10,389 nt of DNA from Bacteroidales bacterium (lineage in GTDB: Bacteria > Bacteroidota > Bacteroidia > Bacteroidales > WCHB1-69): NCBI GenBank assembly GCA_031257735.1, contig JAIROC010000446.1, forward strand, positions 1-10,389, in the 5' to 3' direction. The position numbers were made by a program, and so were the translations under genes. This document shows, piece by piece, positions 1 to 6,913 of this stretch (position 1 is the first letter of the stretch; each line of letters opens with the position of its first letter). The notes under the pieces are model-generated. The model was not told the DNA's origin, searched no databases, and saw only the letters and a program-made list of their open reading frames with translations.

Positions 1-100
1 GACAAAATGACATTATGAAAGCGTAATTATTCAACATGTCGATCCTGCCTGTTTTCAAAATGTATCAACTCATAATGACGAATATACGAAACGTTTGATA

Positions 101-129
101 GTTTTCGGACAGACACTAATTATTAATTG
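101..129 (-). repeat. 29-base dispersed repeat, left copy (inverted relative to the copy at 9711-9739)
   Basis: This segment is the exact reverse complement of 9711-9739 over all 29 bases. Its core reads TTAGTGTCTGTCCGAAAAC on the minus strand. A partial third copy of 15 bases (TAATTAGTGTCTGTC) lies at 10258-10272. The match stops abruptly on both sides, so it is a discrete repeat unit and not part of a longer duplication. It lies 51 bases beyond the purM stop codon. It could be the end of a small non-autonomous mobile element, but no transposase or target-site duplication is visible. Confidence 0.85.
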
Positions 130-140
130 CTTAGCGTTTT

Positions 141-167
141 CCCGTGTTATTGATTACGGGCTTTCAG
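141..167 (+). repeat. GGCTTTCAG-type dispersed repeat, copy A
   Basis: This 27-base stretch closely matches the reverse complement of 9794-9821 and, more loosely, 9946-9973. Shared landmarks are a CCC/GTG start, TATTGATT in the middle and GGGCTTTCAG at the end. In the other two copies the end folds into a small hairpin (GGGCT/AGCCC or TGGCT/AGCCA). Here that hairpin is broken, but CCCGT at 141-145 can pair with ACGGG at 156-160. It lies just downstream of purM on the minus strand. It has no T tract, so it does not look like an intrinsic terminator. Confidence 0.7.
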
Positions 168-179
168 TTTCTCCGTTTA

Positions 180-1352
180 TTAGTGTTGATAGATAAATTT
201 TCCGTTTTCAGTATGAAGGGTTACTTTCCTTTTTTCTGACGCTTCGCAATAACCAATGATTTTTGCTTCTACGTTAAATTGTTGTGAGATGTCTATAATA
301 TCATTCGCTATTTCAGGGTTTACGTACAATTCAAAACGGTGTCCCATGTTAAACACTTTATACATTTCCTGCCAAGGTGTGGAAGATTGTTTTTGTATCA
401 TTTGAAATAAAGTAGGAACAGGAAAGAGATTATTTTTGACAACATGTAGATTGTCTATGAAGTGTAATATTTTGGTTTGACCACCACCACTACAGTGTAC
501 CATTCCGTCAATATGGGGACGATATTTTTGCAGTATTGCTTTGATGACAGGCGCATAAGTACGTGTAGGGGATAAGACTAATTTTCCGACATCAACGCCT
601 TCTATTTCGCTTGGATCGGTAAGATTGTATGCACCTGAATAGACTATATTTTCGGGGATGCCTGCATCAAAACTCTCTGGGTATTTTTTAATAAGTGTTT
701 TATTAAAGACGTCATGACGGGCGGAAGTCAGTCCATTGCTACCCATTCCGCTATTATACGCATCTTCGTAAGAGGATTTGCCATAAGAAGATAATCCTAC
801 GATAACATCACCCGCTTTTATATGAGCATTATCAATAATATCCTTGCGTTTCAGTCGACAGACAACGGTCGAATCCACTATTATCGTGCGTACCAAATCA
901 CCTACATCGGCAGTCTCCCCGCCTGTGGAATAAATGCCTATTCCGAGATTACGCATTTTCTCCAAAAACGCTTCCGTTCCTTCGATGATTGCCGTAATAA
1001 CTTCACCGGAAATTAAACGCTTATTGCGTCCGATAGTAGAAGAAAGTAAAATATTATCTACTGCGCCAACACAAAGCAAATCATCTGTATTCATCACAAT
1101 GGCGTCTTGTGCAATGCCTTTCCATACAGATAAATCGCCTGTTTCTTTCCAATACATATACGCTAATGATGATTTTGTGCCTGCGCCATCTGCGTGCATA
1201 ATACAGCAATAATTGTCATCATGCGTTAAAAAATCAGGCACAACTTTACAAAATGCCTTTGGATATAAGCCTTTATCTATTTTCTCTATCGCCTTATGAA
1301 CATCCTCTTTAGATGCGGAAACTCCACGAAGATTGTATGTTTGTTCACTCAT
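180..1352 (-). CDS. purM: Phosphoribosylformylglycinamidine cyclo-ligase (AIR synthase), long Bacteroidota form
   Basis: The cytoplasmic enzyme closes the imidazole ring in purine synthesis: FGAM + ATP gives AIR + ADP + phosphate. The 390-residue product shows the PurM-family landmarks in order: HADGAGTKS (53-61), an NTDDLLCVGA nucleotide/metal segment (88-97), GGETADVGD (144-152), SNGLTSARH (205-213), SPTRTYAPVI (261-270), HCSGGG (286-291) and FNMGHRFEL (334-342). The family usually has about 345 residues. The extra length includes an insertion near 190-204, between the GLSSYGKSS loop and SNGL, where the E. coli enzyme has a short GSSGPHSNG loop. The start at 1352 begins right at the conserved N-terminus, about 45 bases downstream of a good promoter. 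No other pur gene is nearby, so the gene appears to be transcribed alone. The family is secure; the PurM assignment rests on motif order and known Bacteroidota variants. Confidence 0.9.
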   Translation of the reverse strand: MSEQTYNLRGVSASKEDVHKAIEKIDKGLYPKAFCKVVPDFLTHDDNYCCIMHADGAGTKSSLAYMYWKETGDLSVWKGIAQDAIVMNTDDLLCVGAVDNILLSSTIGRNKRLISGEVITAIIEGTEAFLEKMRNLGIGIYSTGGETADVGDLVRTIIVDSTVVCRLKRKDIIDNAHIKAGDVIVGLSSYGKSSYEDAYNSGMGSNGLTSARHDVFNKTLIKKYPESFDAGIPENIVYSGAYNLTDPSEIEGVDVGKLVLSPTRTYAPVIKAILQKYRPHIDGMVHCSGGGQTKILHFIDNLHVVKNNLFPVPTLFQMIQKQSSTPWQEMYKVFNMGHRFELYVNPEIANDIIDISQQFNVEAKIIGYCEASEKRKVTLHTENGKFIYQH

Positions 1353-1396
1353 AAATACTTTTTACTCTTATTATTTCTCGTTGATATTACTGACTG

Positions 1397-1428
1397 CAAA
1401 AGTACAACTTTTTAAATCAACAGACAAA
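1397..1428 (-). promoter_or_regulatory. Bacteroidota-type promoter of purM
   Basis: Read on the minus strand, TTTG (1425-1428) is followed after 20 bases by TACTTTTG (1397-1404), a perfect match to the -7 consensus TAnnTTTG. The purM start codon is about 45 bases downstream, giving a short leader of roughly 35-40 bases. No operator or riboswitch fold is obvious in that leader. Confidence 0.7.
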
Positions 1429-1445
1429 TATTTTTTCCCCCTTCC

Positions 1446-1464
1446 GAGCAGCGTAGCTAATCCC
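1446..1464 (+). repeat. GCTAATCCC-type dispersed repeat fragment
   Basis: This 19-base segment (GAGCAGCGTAGCTAATCCC) matches 10338-10356 with a single T/G difference. It is the first of three modules in the purM-pepD spacer that recur at the right end of the window. Confidence 0.65.
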
Positions 1465-1497
1465 CTTTGTTGTTTTCTCGTGCAATTAATTACGCTT

Positions 1498-1557
1498 TGT
1501 TCGGACGAGGTTCTACCTCGTCCGCTCTATCCAAGCAGGCTATGCCTGCTCCGAACA
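1498..1557. repeat. Compact nested inverted repeats (two hairpins inside an outer stem)
   Basis: Three perfect inverted repeats fit in 60 bases. CGGACGAGG (1502-1510) pairs with CCTCGTCCG (1516-1524) over a 5-base loop. AGCAGGC (1534-1540) pairs with GCCTGCT (1544-1550) over TAT. TGTTCGGA (1498-1505) is complementary to TCCGAACA (1550-1557) and would close the whole structure as a three-way junction, sharing a few bases with each inner stem. The second hairpin recurs at 9986-10000 with loop TGT. No T run follows on either strand, so a simple intrinsic terminator is unlikely. A REP-like or MITE-like intergenic repeat is the better description. Confidence 0.75.
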
Positions 1558-1620
1558 GAGGCAAAACATCTTTTGCTCCTACGATACAGCCTTATTGGTT
1601 TGTTTTCACACAGCCTCTTT

Positions 1621-1656
1621 CTTGCGTTAGCTCATTTTCAATTTTCAATTTTCAAT
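1621..1656 (+). repeat. TTTTCAA heptamer array with CTTGCG..AGC leader
   Basis: About three tandem copies of the 7-base unit TTTTCAA (1634-1656) follow the leader CTTGCGTTAGCTC. The same leader plus array occurs on the minus strand at 9829-9872 (CTTGCGCCAGCTA, then four copies) and in degenerate form at 10091-10124. The leader match shows that these are copies of one dispersed element, not independent low-complexity runs. The stretch 1430-1660 otherwise holds no gene I can support. Confidence 0.75.
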
Positions 1657-1673
1657 ATTGACATTAAGGGAAT

Positions 1674-1701
1674 AAAAAAAGTGACCCAAGGAGTCACTTT
1701 T
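1674..1701 (-). terminator. Intrinsic terminator of pepD
   Basis: On the minus strand AAAAGTGAC and GTCACTTTT form a 9-bp stem (1677-1685 and 1693-1701) over a 7-base loop, followed directly by a run of seven T. The stem lies 28 bases past the pepD stop codon, the expected place. The plus-strand reading has TTTT on the other side and could act weakly, but no plus-strand gene ends here. Confidence 0.85.
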
Positions 1702-1728
1702 CAATATATAAGATATAATAGTATAGTT

Positions 1729-3183
1729 TTATCTTATTGGAATATTTTTCAATGCTTCTACTAAAAAGTTCCAGAATTTCTCCACACTTTCGATATTTAC
1801 TCTTTCGTCTGGAGAATGTGGATTTCGGATAGTTGGACCAAAAGAAATCATATCCAAATTAGGATAAACACCACCGAGTAAACCACATTCCAATCCTGCA
1901 TGTATTGCCTTAATTAAGGGTGTCTTTTTATACAAAGATTCGTAGGTTTTAATCATTGTTTGTAATACTTTGGATTCCATATTAGGCTTCCAACCGGGAT
2001 AACCACCAGAAAAAGTACATTTTGCTCCTGCTAAACGAAATACAGATTCCATCATTTCGGCAAGATCTTCTTTTGCTGTATCTACAGAACTGCGTAATAA
2101 ACATGCAATTGAAATCTGTCCATTTTCCGACTTGACAATGGCTAAATTAGTAGACGTCTCAACAAGTCCTTTTACAGAATCACTCATACGAATTACCCCA
2201 TTAGGACATCCATAAACAGCATCTATTAAATTCATTGCTGTTTTTTCGTCAATAACAGTTTCTACTTTTGCCTCTGCCAAACAGATACAAACATCAGGTT
2301 CTACCAGATTTAACTCTGCTTTAATAACAGAGAAGAACTTTTCTACATCTTCTTTCAACAAATTTACTTTATCCGAAGGAATGCAAATCGTGGCAAATGC
2401 TTCACGTGGAATAGCATTTCTAAGACTACCTCCATTGATAGAAGCAATACGAACATTGTATTTCTGTACAATCTGTTTTAAACAACGAAATAATATCTTG
2501 TTTGCATTAGCTCTTCCTGTATCAATATCCATCCCTGAATGTCCACCTTTTAAGGCTTTTACAATCAACTCAAAACTTGTATATCCGTTTGGAACAGTTT
2601 CCTGTTTATAATCAAACGTGATAGAAGCGTCCAATCCTCCTGCACATCCCACATACAATTCTCCTTCATCTTCGGAATCCAGATTCATTAGAATATCGCC
2701 ATGCAGTACATTAGGTTTCAAACCGAAGGCGCCCGTCATACCTGTTTCTTCGTCTATAGTAATAAGCGCTTCAAGCGGACCATGAGCAATATCATTTGAT
2801 TGCAAGATACTCATAGCTGCTGCACATCCAATTCCATTATCGGCGCCTAAGGTAGTACCGTTTGCGCGTACCCAACCATCATCTCCTATTTGGATTTCAA
2901 TAGGGTCTTTGGTAAAATCATGTACTTTATCGGAATTTTTTTGAGGCACCATATCAATATGTCCTTGCAGGATAACACCTTGTCTATTTTCATATCCTTT
3001 CGTTGCTGGTTTAGAGAAAATAATATTCCCCACGCTATCTTGTAGCGCGGAGATATTATGTTCTTTTGCCCATTGTAACAACCATGCAGTTATTTTTCCT
3101 TCATGTTTTGATGGATGTGGAATAGAACAAATATGTCTAAAGTTTTCCCACAACAATGTTGGCTTTAAATTCTTATTTTCCAT
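1729..3183 (-). CDS. pepD: Aminoacyl-histidine dipeptidase (peptidase D, M20C family)
   Basis: A cytoplasmic di-zinc peptidase that cleaves Xaa-His dipeptides such as carnosine and other short peptides for amino acid recycling. The 484-residue length is normal for the family. Visible M20 metal-site residues are H75 and D77 in GHIDMV, D115 in GADNG, E145/E146 in DEETG, D169 in NLDSED and H456 in NPHSPDE. GGHSG (213-217) marks the lid/dimerisation domain and HAGLECG (428-434) the C-terminal catalytic half. There is no signal peptide. The gene starts 35 bases after the metK stop, so read-through from metK is plausible; I found no consensus promoter in the gap. It ends at a strong terminator. Exact substrate range cannot be read from sequence. 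Confidence 0.93.
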   Translation of the reverse strand: MENKNLKPTLLWENFRHICSIPHPSKHEGKITAWLLQWAKEHNISALQDSVGNIIFSKPATKGYENRQGVILQGHIDMVPQKNSDKVHDFTKDPIEIQIGDDGWVRANGTTLGADNGIGCAAAMSILQSNDIAHGPLEALITIDEETGMTGAFGLKPNVLHGDILMNLDSEDEGELYVGCAGGLDASITFDYKQETVPNGYTSFELIVKALKGGHSGMDIDTGRANANKILFRCLKQIVQKYNVRIASINGGSLRNAIPREAFATICIPSDKVNLLKEDVEKFFSVIKAELNLVEPDVCICLAEAKVETVIDEKTAMNLIDAVYGCPNGVIRMSDSVKGLVETSTNLAIVKSENGQISIACLLRSSVDTAKEDLAEMMESVFRLAGAKCTFSGGYPGWKPNMESKVLQTMIKTYESLYKKTPLIKAIHAGLECGLLGGVYPNLDMISFGPTIRNPHSPDERVNIESVEKFWNFLVEALKNIPIR

Positions 3184-3218
3184 GTTTATTGTTTTTAGTA
3201 AACAAAGAATATTATACC

Positions 3219-4541
3219 TTAAAGCTCAATATCATCCATACAGAATATTCTACGCAGTGGTTCTACATAATCCAATTTTTCCCATGGATAGAAATCCACC
3301 ATCTTAAAATATCGTTCCTGACCTTTACGGTCTTTTCTCACTTGAACCGTATCATCTTTATAAAAGACTTCTACTTCTGCAGTATAAGGTTCTATTCCAA
3401 AATGTCCACAAGATGCTGTTGGCAAATAAATAGGATTTTTCAACCCAAAACGTTTGATTATACCATAAGGCGTCAAGTCAAACATACTTTCCACGATACG
3501 AGCAATATCTTCCGATGGAATAGGTCTACCGTGACTATCTCTCACTCTTGTTGTATCATGAGTTTCTATGCGCAAACTAACAGGTCTTGCAACCCCAATA
3601 GCGTATGCTATCTGTACTGTTACTTCACGTGCAACTCCTGCTGCTACCAAATTTTTTGCAATATGGCGAGCTGCATAGGCTCCTGAACGATCAACTTTAG
3701 AAGCATCTTTTCCTGAAAATGCGCCGCCTCCATGAGGACATATACCTCCATAAGTATCAACTTCTATTTTACGACCTGTTAAACCTGTATCTCCATGCGG
3801 ACCTCCTATAACAAACTTTCCTGTTGGATTTACCAATAATTTGAAATTTGTCTTGAAAAACCGTTTCTTTGATGAAGGAGCTGATTTTCTAACTGCTGGA
3901 AGTAAAATATTTCGTACATCTGCTTCTATAATATCTCTCATCTTTTGTTCATCTTCATGAAAATCATCATGTTGAATTGAGATGACAATTGTATGGATAC
4001 CTACAGGTTTTCCCTTATCGGTATATTCCATTGTTACCTGTGCTTTTGCATCAGGACGAAGGTATTTCATTTTTTTACCTTCCTTACGAATAGCAGTTAT
4101 TTCTCGAATTAATCTGTGAGCAACTTCGATAGGCAATGGCATAAAATTATCCATTTCGCTTGTTGCATAACCATACATTAATCCCTGATCTCCTGCCCCC
4201 TGTTTTTCAGGTTCTGTGCGAATAACGCCCTGTACGATATCAGGAGACTGTTCATGAATGGCTGACAGTATTCCACATGAATTACTTTCAAACCTGTATT
4301 CGCCTTTTGTATACCCTATTTTGCGAATTACTTCACGTACTGTTTCCTGAACATCCAAATAAGCTGTTGTTTTAACTTCCCCTGCACAGAAAACAAGACC
4401 TGTTGTTACAAGTGTTTCACATGCTACCTTTGATTCTGGATCTCTTCTTAAAAATTCATCTACTAATGAATCTGATATTTGATCCGCTACTTTGTCCGGG
4501 TGTCCTTCTGACACCGATTCTGATGTAAATAAATAAGACAT
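3219..4541 (-). CDS. metK: S-adenosylmethionine synthetase
   Basis: Makes S-adenosylmethionine from methionine and ATP, releasing phosphate and pyrophosphate; it supplies methyl groups and polyamine precursors. The N-terminus carries the ATP-site GHPDK (13-17). GAGDQGLMYGYA (115-126) is the first family signature and the glycine-rich GGGAFSGKD (271-279) the second; GGPHGDTGLTGRK (246-258) and the KVDRSGAYAAR segment (282-292) are also intact. At 440 residues it is longer than the E. coli enzyme (about 384). Extra sequence sits around 215-232 (a lysine/serine-rich segment between two core strands) and at the C-terminus (about 400-440). This long form is usual in Bacteroidota. The start is fixed by the family's N-terminal MSYLFTSESVSEGHPDK pattern. 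It lies 114 bases after the upstream gene; no SAM riboswitch or consensus promoter was recognised in that gap. Confidence 0.97.
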   Translation of the reverse strand: MSYLFTSESVSEGHPDKVADQISDSLVDEFLRRDPESKVACETLVTTGLVFCAGEVKTTAYLDVQETVREVIRKIGYTKGEYRFESNSCGILSAIHEQSPDIVQGVIRTEPEKQGAGDQGLMYGYATSEMDNFMPLPIEVAHRLIREITAIRKEGKKMKYLRPDAKAQVTMEYTDKGKPVGIHTIVISIQHDDFHEDEQKMRDIIEADVRNILLPAVRKSAPSSKKRFFKTNFKLLVNPTGKFVIGGPHGDTGLTGRKIEVDTYGGICPHGGGAFSGKDASKVDRSGAYAARHIAKNLVAAGVAREVTVQIAYAIGVARPVSLRIETHDTTRVRDSHGRPIPSEDIARIVESMFDLTPYGIIKRFGLKNPIYLPTASCGHFGIEPYTAEVEVFYKDDTVQVRKDRKGQERYFKMVDFYPWEKLDYVEPLRRIFCMDDIEL

Positions 4542-4655
4542 TGTGTTCTAAATTTTAATTATTTTCTTTTATTTATTGTATAATCTAACGATTTCCGATA
4601 TTGTTTATTGTACATATTGTACAAAGAATAGGCTCATCTTGTTTTTCATTATATT

Positions 4656-5279
4656 TTATCTTGTTTCTTTTAATGAGTTTAATGTATTCTTTGCCTTTGT
4701 AAGTTCATCTTGTTTCATGATAATTTTTTTCTCTCTATCTTCTAATTGTTTCTTTAATTTCTCTCTTTCTTGAGTTAATATTTGGGTTTCTTTTTCTAAT
4801 TTTGTAATTATTTTTGTTTGTATATCAGACTTTTGGTCAATATCATACTGTCGCAAATAAGTCTCTACAAAATTATTCAGGAAGATTTTCATACTCTCCA
4901 ACAATTGAGGATGACTTGCTGTAGTTACAAAATTTTCGTTCCCTGTTGAAACCAACAGGTATACTATTGTTTTTTGTTCTTTTCTTTTACCAATGGCAGT
5001 TACTTTTGTATAAATATCATAATTCAAAACGCCAAAATCCGCGAACGGTTGTGATTGATAATATCTAAAACCTTTCATTGTTGTTCCCTTCAATCCTGAT
5101 ACGTGTTCCAAACGAGACTGCATCGCCGCAGTTGTTAATTTTACGTCATAATCCGAAGTAATAATACTAACTCCTTGAACATTCTTTTTGTCAAAATTAA
5201 TCATTTCTTCCATTGCTGTTTGTGTAAAACCCATTACACTTATTATCATCATCAAATTTAAAAAAAACCATCGTCTCAT
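4656..5279 (-). CDS. Unrecognised exported protein with C-terminal coiled coil
   Basis: I do not recognise this 207-residue protein. Residues 1-20 look like a Sec signal peptide: two Arg, then a hydrophobic run (FFLNLMMIISVMGF) ending before TQTA. There is no lipobox cysteine, so a soluble periplasmic product or a retained membrane anchor is likeliest. Residues 25-145 look like a folded domain with alternating strands (VQGVSIITSDYDVKL, KTIVYLLVSTG). Residues about 150-205 are rich in K, E, Q and L with heptad character, suggesting a coiled coil. The gene has 141 bases in front and 114 behind, so membership of the psd or metK transcription unit is unclear. Codon and base composition resemble its neighbours, with no sign of recent transfer. 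The start at 5279 is chosen because it gives the signal peptide. Confidence 0.8.
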   Translation of the reverse strand: MRRWFFLNLMMIISVMGFTQTAMEEMINFDKKNVQGVSIITSDYDVKLTTAAMQSRLEHVSGLKGTTMKGFRYYQSQPFADFGVLNYDIYTKVTAIGKRKEQKTIVYLLVSTGNENFVTTASHPQLLESMKIFLNNFVETYLRQYDIDQKSDIQTKIITKLEKETQILTQEREKLKKQLEDREKKIIMKQDELTKAKNTLNSLKETR

Positions 5280-5420
5280 TGTTTATTATTATTTTAAGTT
5301 AAAAAATAGATTTCCCAAGCTCTGCCTTTATACACTTACAATTATCATGCCGCATTTTCGGGGGGAATGACTGAATTTATATAACGATATTGAATATGTT
5401 GCAATTAGTATCCATCATGA

Positions 5421-6080
5421 CTATTCAAAATAAGCTAATATCGTTTTTTTTGCCACTACTTTTTCTTTCATATCCACGTTTACACGCACATTCATGGGGA
5501 GTAAAACATCTACTCGTGAACCAAATTTGATAATACCAAGTTCATCTCCTTGTTGTACTGTTTCTCCTTCTTTTGCTTTACAGATAATTCTACGTGCCAT
5601 TGCCCCTGCTATTTGTTTAACCAATACTTTTCTTTTTTCATTGTCTTCTATCACAACTGACGAATGTTCATTCAGTTCCGATGATTTTGGATGCCATGCC
5701 AGCATTTTATCTCCCGGATAATAATCACACAAAACAACTTCTCCCGATATGGGATAATAATTGACGTGAACATTCATCGGCGACATGAAAATAGATATTT
5801 GTATCCTGTTTTCGTGCAAATATTTACTCTCCAACAATTTTTCTATGACAACAATCTTGCCATCTGCAGGCGCATAAATAGCATTTTTATTTATTTCAAT
5901 ATCTCTCTGGGGATTCCGAAAAAAACGAACCGTGAAAAATAATACAAGTATACCCAACATATAAAGGGGATAACAAATATAAAACCAAGGTGAAAAAATA
6001 TAGTACACAATCATTGCCAAAGCAAATAATACCAGCGTTGTTATTGCAATAATCCTGTAACCTGCTTTATGTATTTTCAT
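5421..6080 (-). CDS. psd: Phosphatidylserine decarboxylase proenzyme, short type
   Basis: A membrane-bound pyruvoyl enzyme that converts phosphatidylserine to phosphatidylethanolamine. At 219 residues it belongs to the short Psd class found in many bacteria. Two N-terminal membrane segments (about 9-29 and 33-51) are followed by PADGK (71-75), the FMSPMNVHVNYYPISG core (98-113) and the self-cleavage site FGSRVDV, where G187-S188 would be cut to make the beta chain and the pyruvoyl-bearing alpha chain of about 32 residues. All parts needed for self-processing appear present. The gene begins 11 bases after cdsA, whose CDP-diacylglycerol product feeds phosphatidylserine synthesis, so the two are a functional pair in one operon. 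No phosphatidylserine synthase gene is in the window. Confidence 0.93.
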   Translation of the reverse strand: MKIHKAGYRIIAITTLVLFALAMIVYYIFSPWFYICYPLYMLGILVLFFTVRFFRNPQRDIEINKNAIYAPADGKIVVIEKLLESKYLHENRIQISIFMSPMNVHVNYYPISGEVVLCDYYPGDKMLAWHPKSSELNEHSSVVIEDNEKRKVLVKQIAGAMARRIICKAKEGETVQQGDELGIIKFGSRVDVLLPMNVRVNVDMKEKVVAKKTILAYFE

Positions 6081-6091
6081 ATTATATGTAT

Positions 6092-6910
6092 TTATTTTAT
6101 AAGGATTAAATATAATGAAGCAAATGGAATAACAAACAGTATAGAATCAAATCTATCCAATATTCCACCGTGTCCGGGCAAAATAAATCCCGAATCTTTT
6201 ACGAGCAACTGTCGTTTGAATAAAGATTCTACTAAATCGCCTACTGTAGCAACGACCGCTACCATAAAGGCTAAAATTATCCATTGAATAACAGATAAAG
6301 ATAACACTGTAAATATTCTAGGCATAAAAAAAGATAAGCCCACTAACAATATTGTGCCGCCAATAGCGCCTTCCCATGATTTTCGGGGAGAAATTCGTTC
6401 CATTAATCGATGTCTTCCTGCTAAACTTCCTATACAATATGCCATTGTATCATACAACCATACAAATATAAACAATGATAACAAAAAATATTCTCCTCCT
6501 TGAGATAACATGGAGGGAATAGTATTGATCAATGAAAATGGAACCACAATCCATATTATTCCTGTTACGGAATAGCCGATATTGGTAAACGGATTTTCCT
6601 TTTTACGAAACAGTTCTACAATAAATAGTAGAAAAAAGACGACTACTATCAACAACAATAACATTTCTCCTGTAATGATACTTCTTATTTTAGTGTTTGA
6701 TATGAGAAAATAAACCAATAATGCTGTTATATAAAAGAAAAAAGACAGATTAATTCCCTTCTGTACAAGTAAGGTTCTGTACTCAAACAGCGCTATACAG
6801 CTAAACAATAAAAAGACATTAAACAATACCTTTCCAGAGAAAAGAATAGAAAGTATTACAATGCTAATAAACAATATTCCTGTTAGAGTCCGTATCAGTA
6901 AGGATTTCAT
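6092..6910 (-). CDS. cdsA: Phosphatidate cytidylyltransferase (CDP-diacylglycerol synthase)
   Basis: An integral membrane enzyme that turns phosphatidate and CTP into CDP-diacylglycerol, the branch point for phosphatidylethanolamine, phosphatidylglycerol and cardiolipin. The full family signature is present near the C-terminus (229-255): S-L-F-K-R, then KDSGFILPGHGGILDRFD. Other conserved elements are WLYDTMAYCIG (151-161) and SPRKSWEGAIGG (174-185). Some eight hydrophobic membrane segments cover the rest, and the length of 272 is typical. It begins only 3 bases after the ftsH stop codon, which suggests translational coupling, and is followed after 11 bases by psd. Confidence 0.95.
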   Translation of the reverse strand: MKSLLIRTLTGILFISIVILSILFSGKVLFNVFLLFSCIALFEYRTLLVQKGINLSFFFYITALLVYFLISNTKIRSIITGEMLLLLIVVVFFLLFIVELFRKKENPFTNIGYSVTGIIWIVVPFSLINTIPSMLSQGGEYFLLSLFIFVWLYDTMAYCIGSLAGRHRLMERISPRKSWEGAIGGTILLVGLSFFMPRIFTVLSLSVIQWIILAFMVAVVATVGDLVESLFKRQLLVKDSGFILPGHGGILDRFDSILFVIPFASLYLILIK

Positions 6911-6913
6911 GAT

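Noticed and set aside
141..160. CCCGT/ACGGG hairpin downstream of purM as a terminator
   Set aside because: The stem is only 5 bp with a 10-base loop and no T tract on the minus strand; it is part of a dispersed repeat.
11..196. Open plus-strand frame at the left edge, running into the purM tail
   Set aside because: It has no ATG, crosses two dispersed repeats and overlaps the purM C-terminus on the opposite strand. It resembles no protein I know.
3203..3211. TATTCTTTG on the minus strand upstream of pepD, with the same 9-mer upstream of metK (4622-4630)
   Set aside because: The -7 consensus needs two bases between TA and TTTG and these have three. Neither site has a TTTG/TTG at suitable distance upstream.
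4542..4655. SAM-responsive riboswitch before metK
   Set aside because: The 114-base gap is very AT-rich and shows no conserved riboswitch core or paired helices that I can identify.
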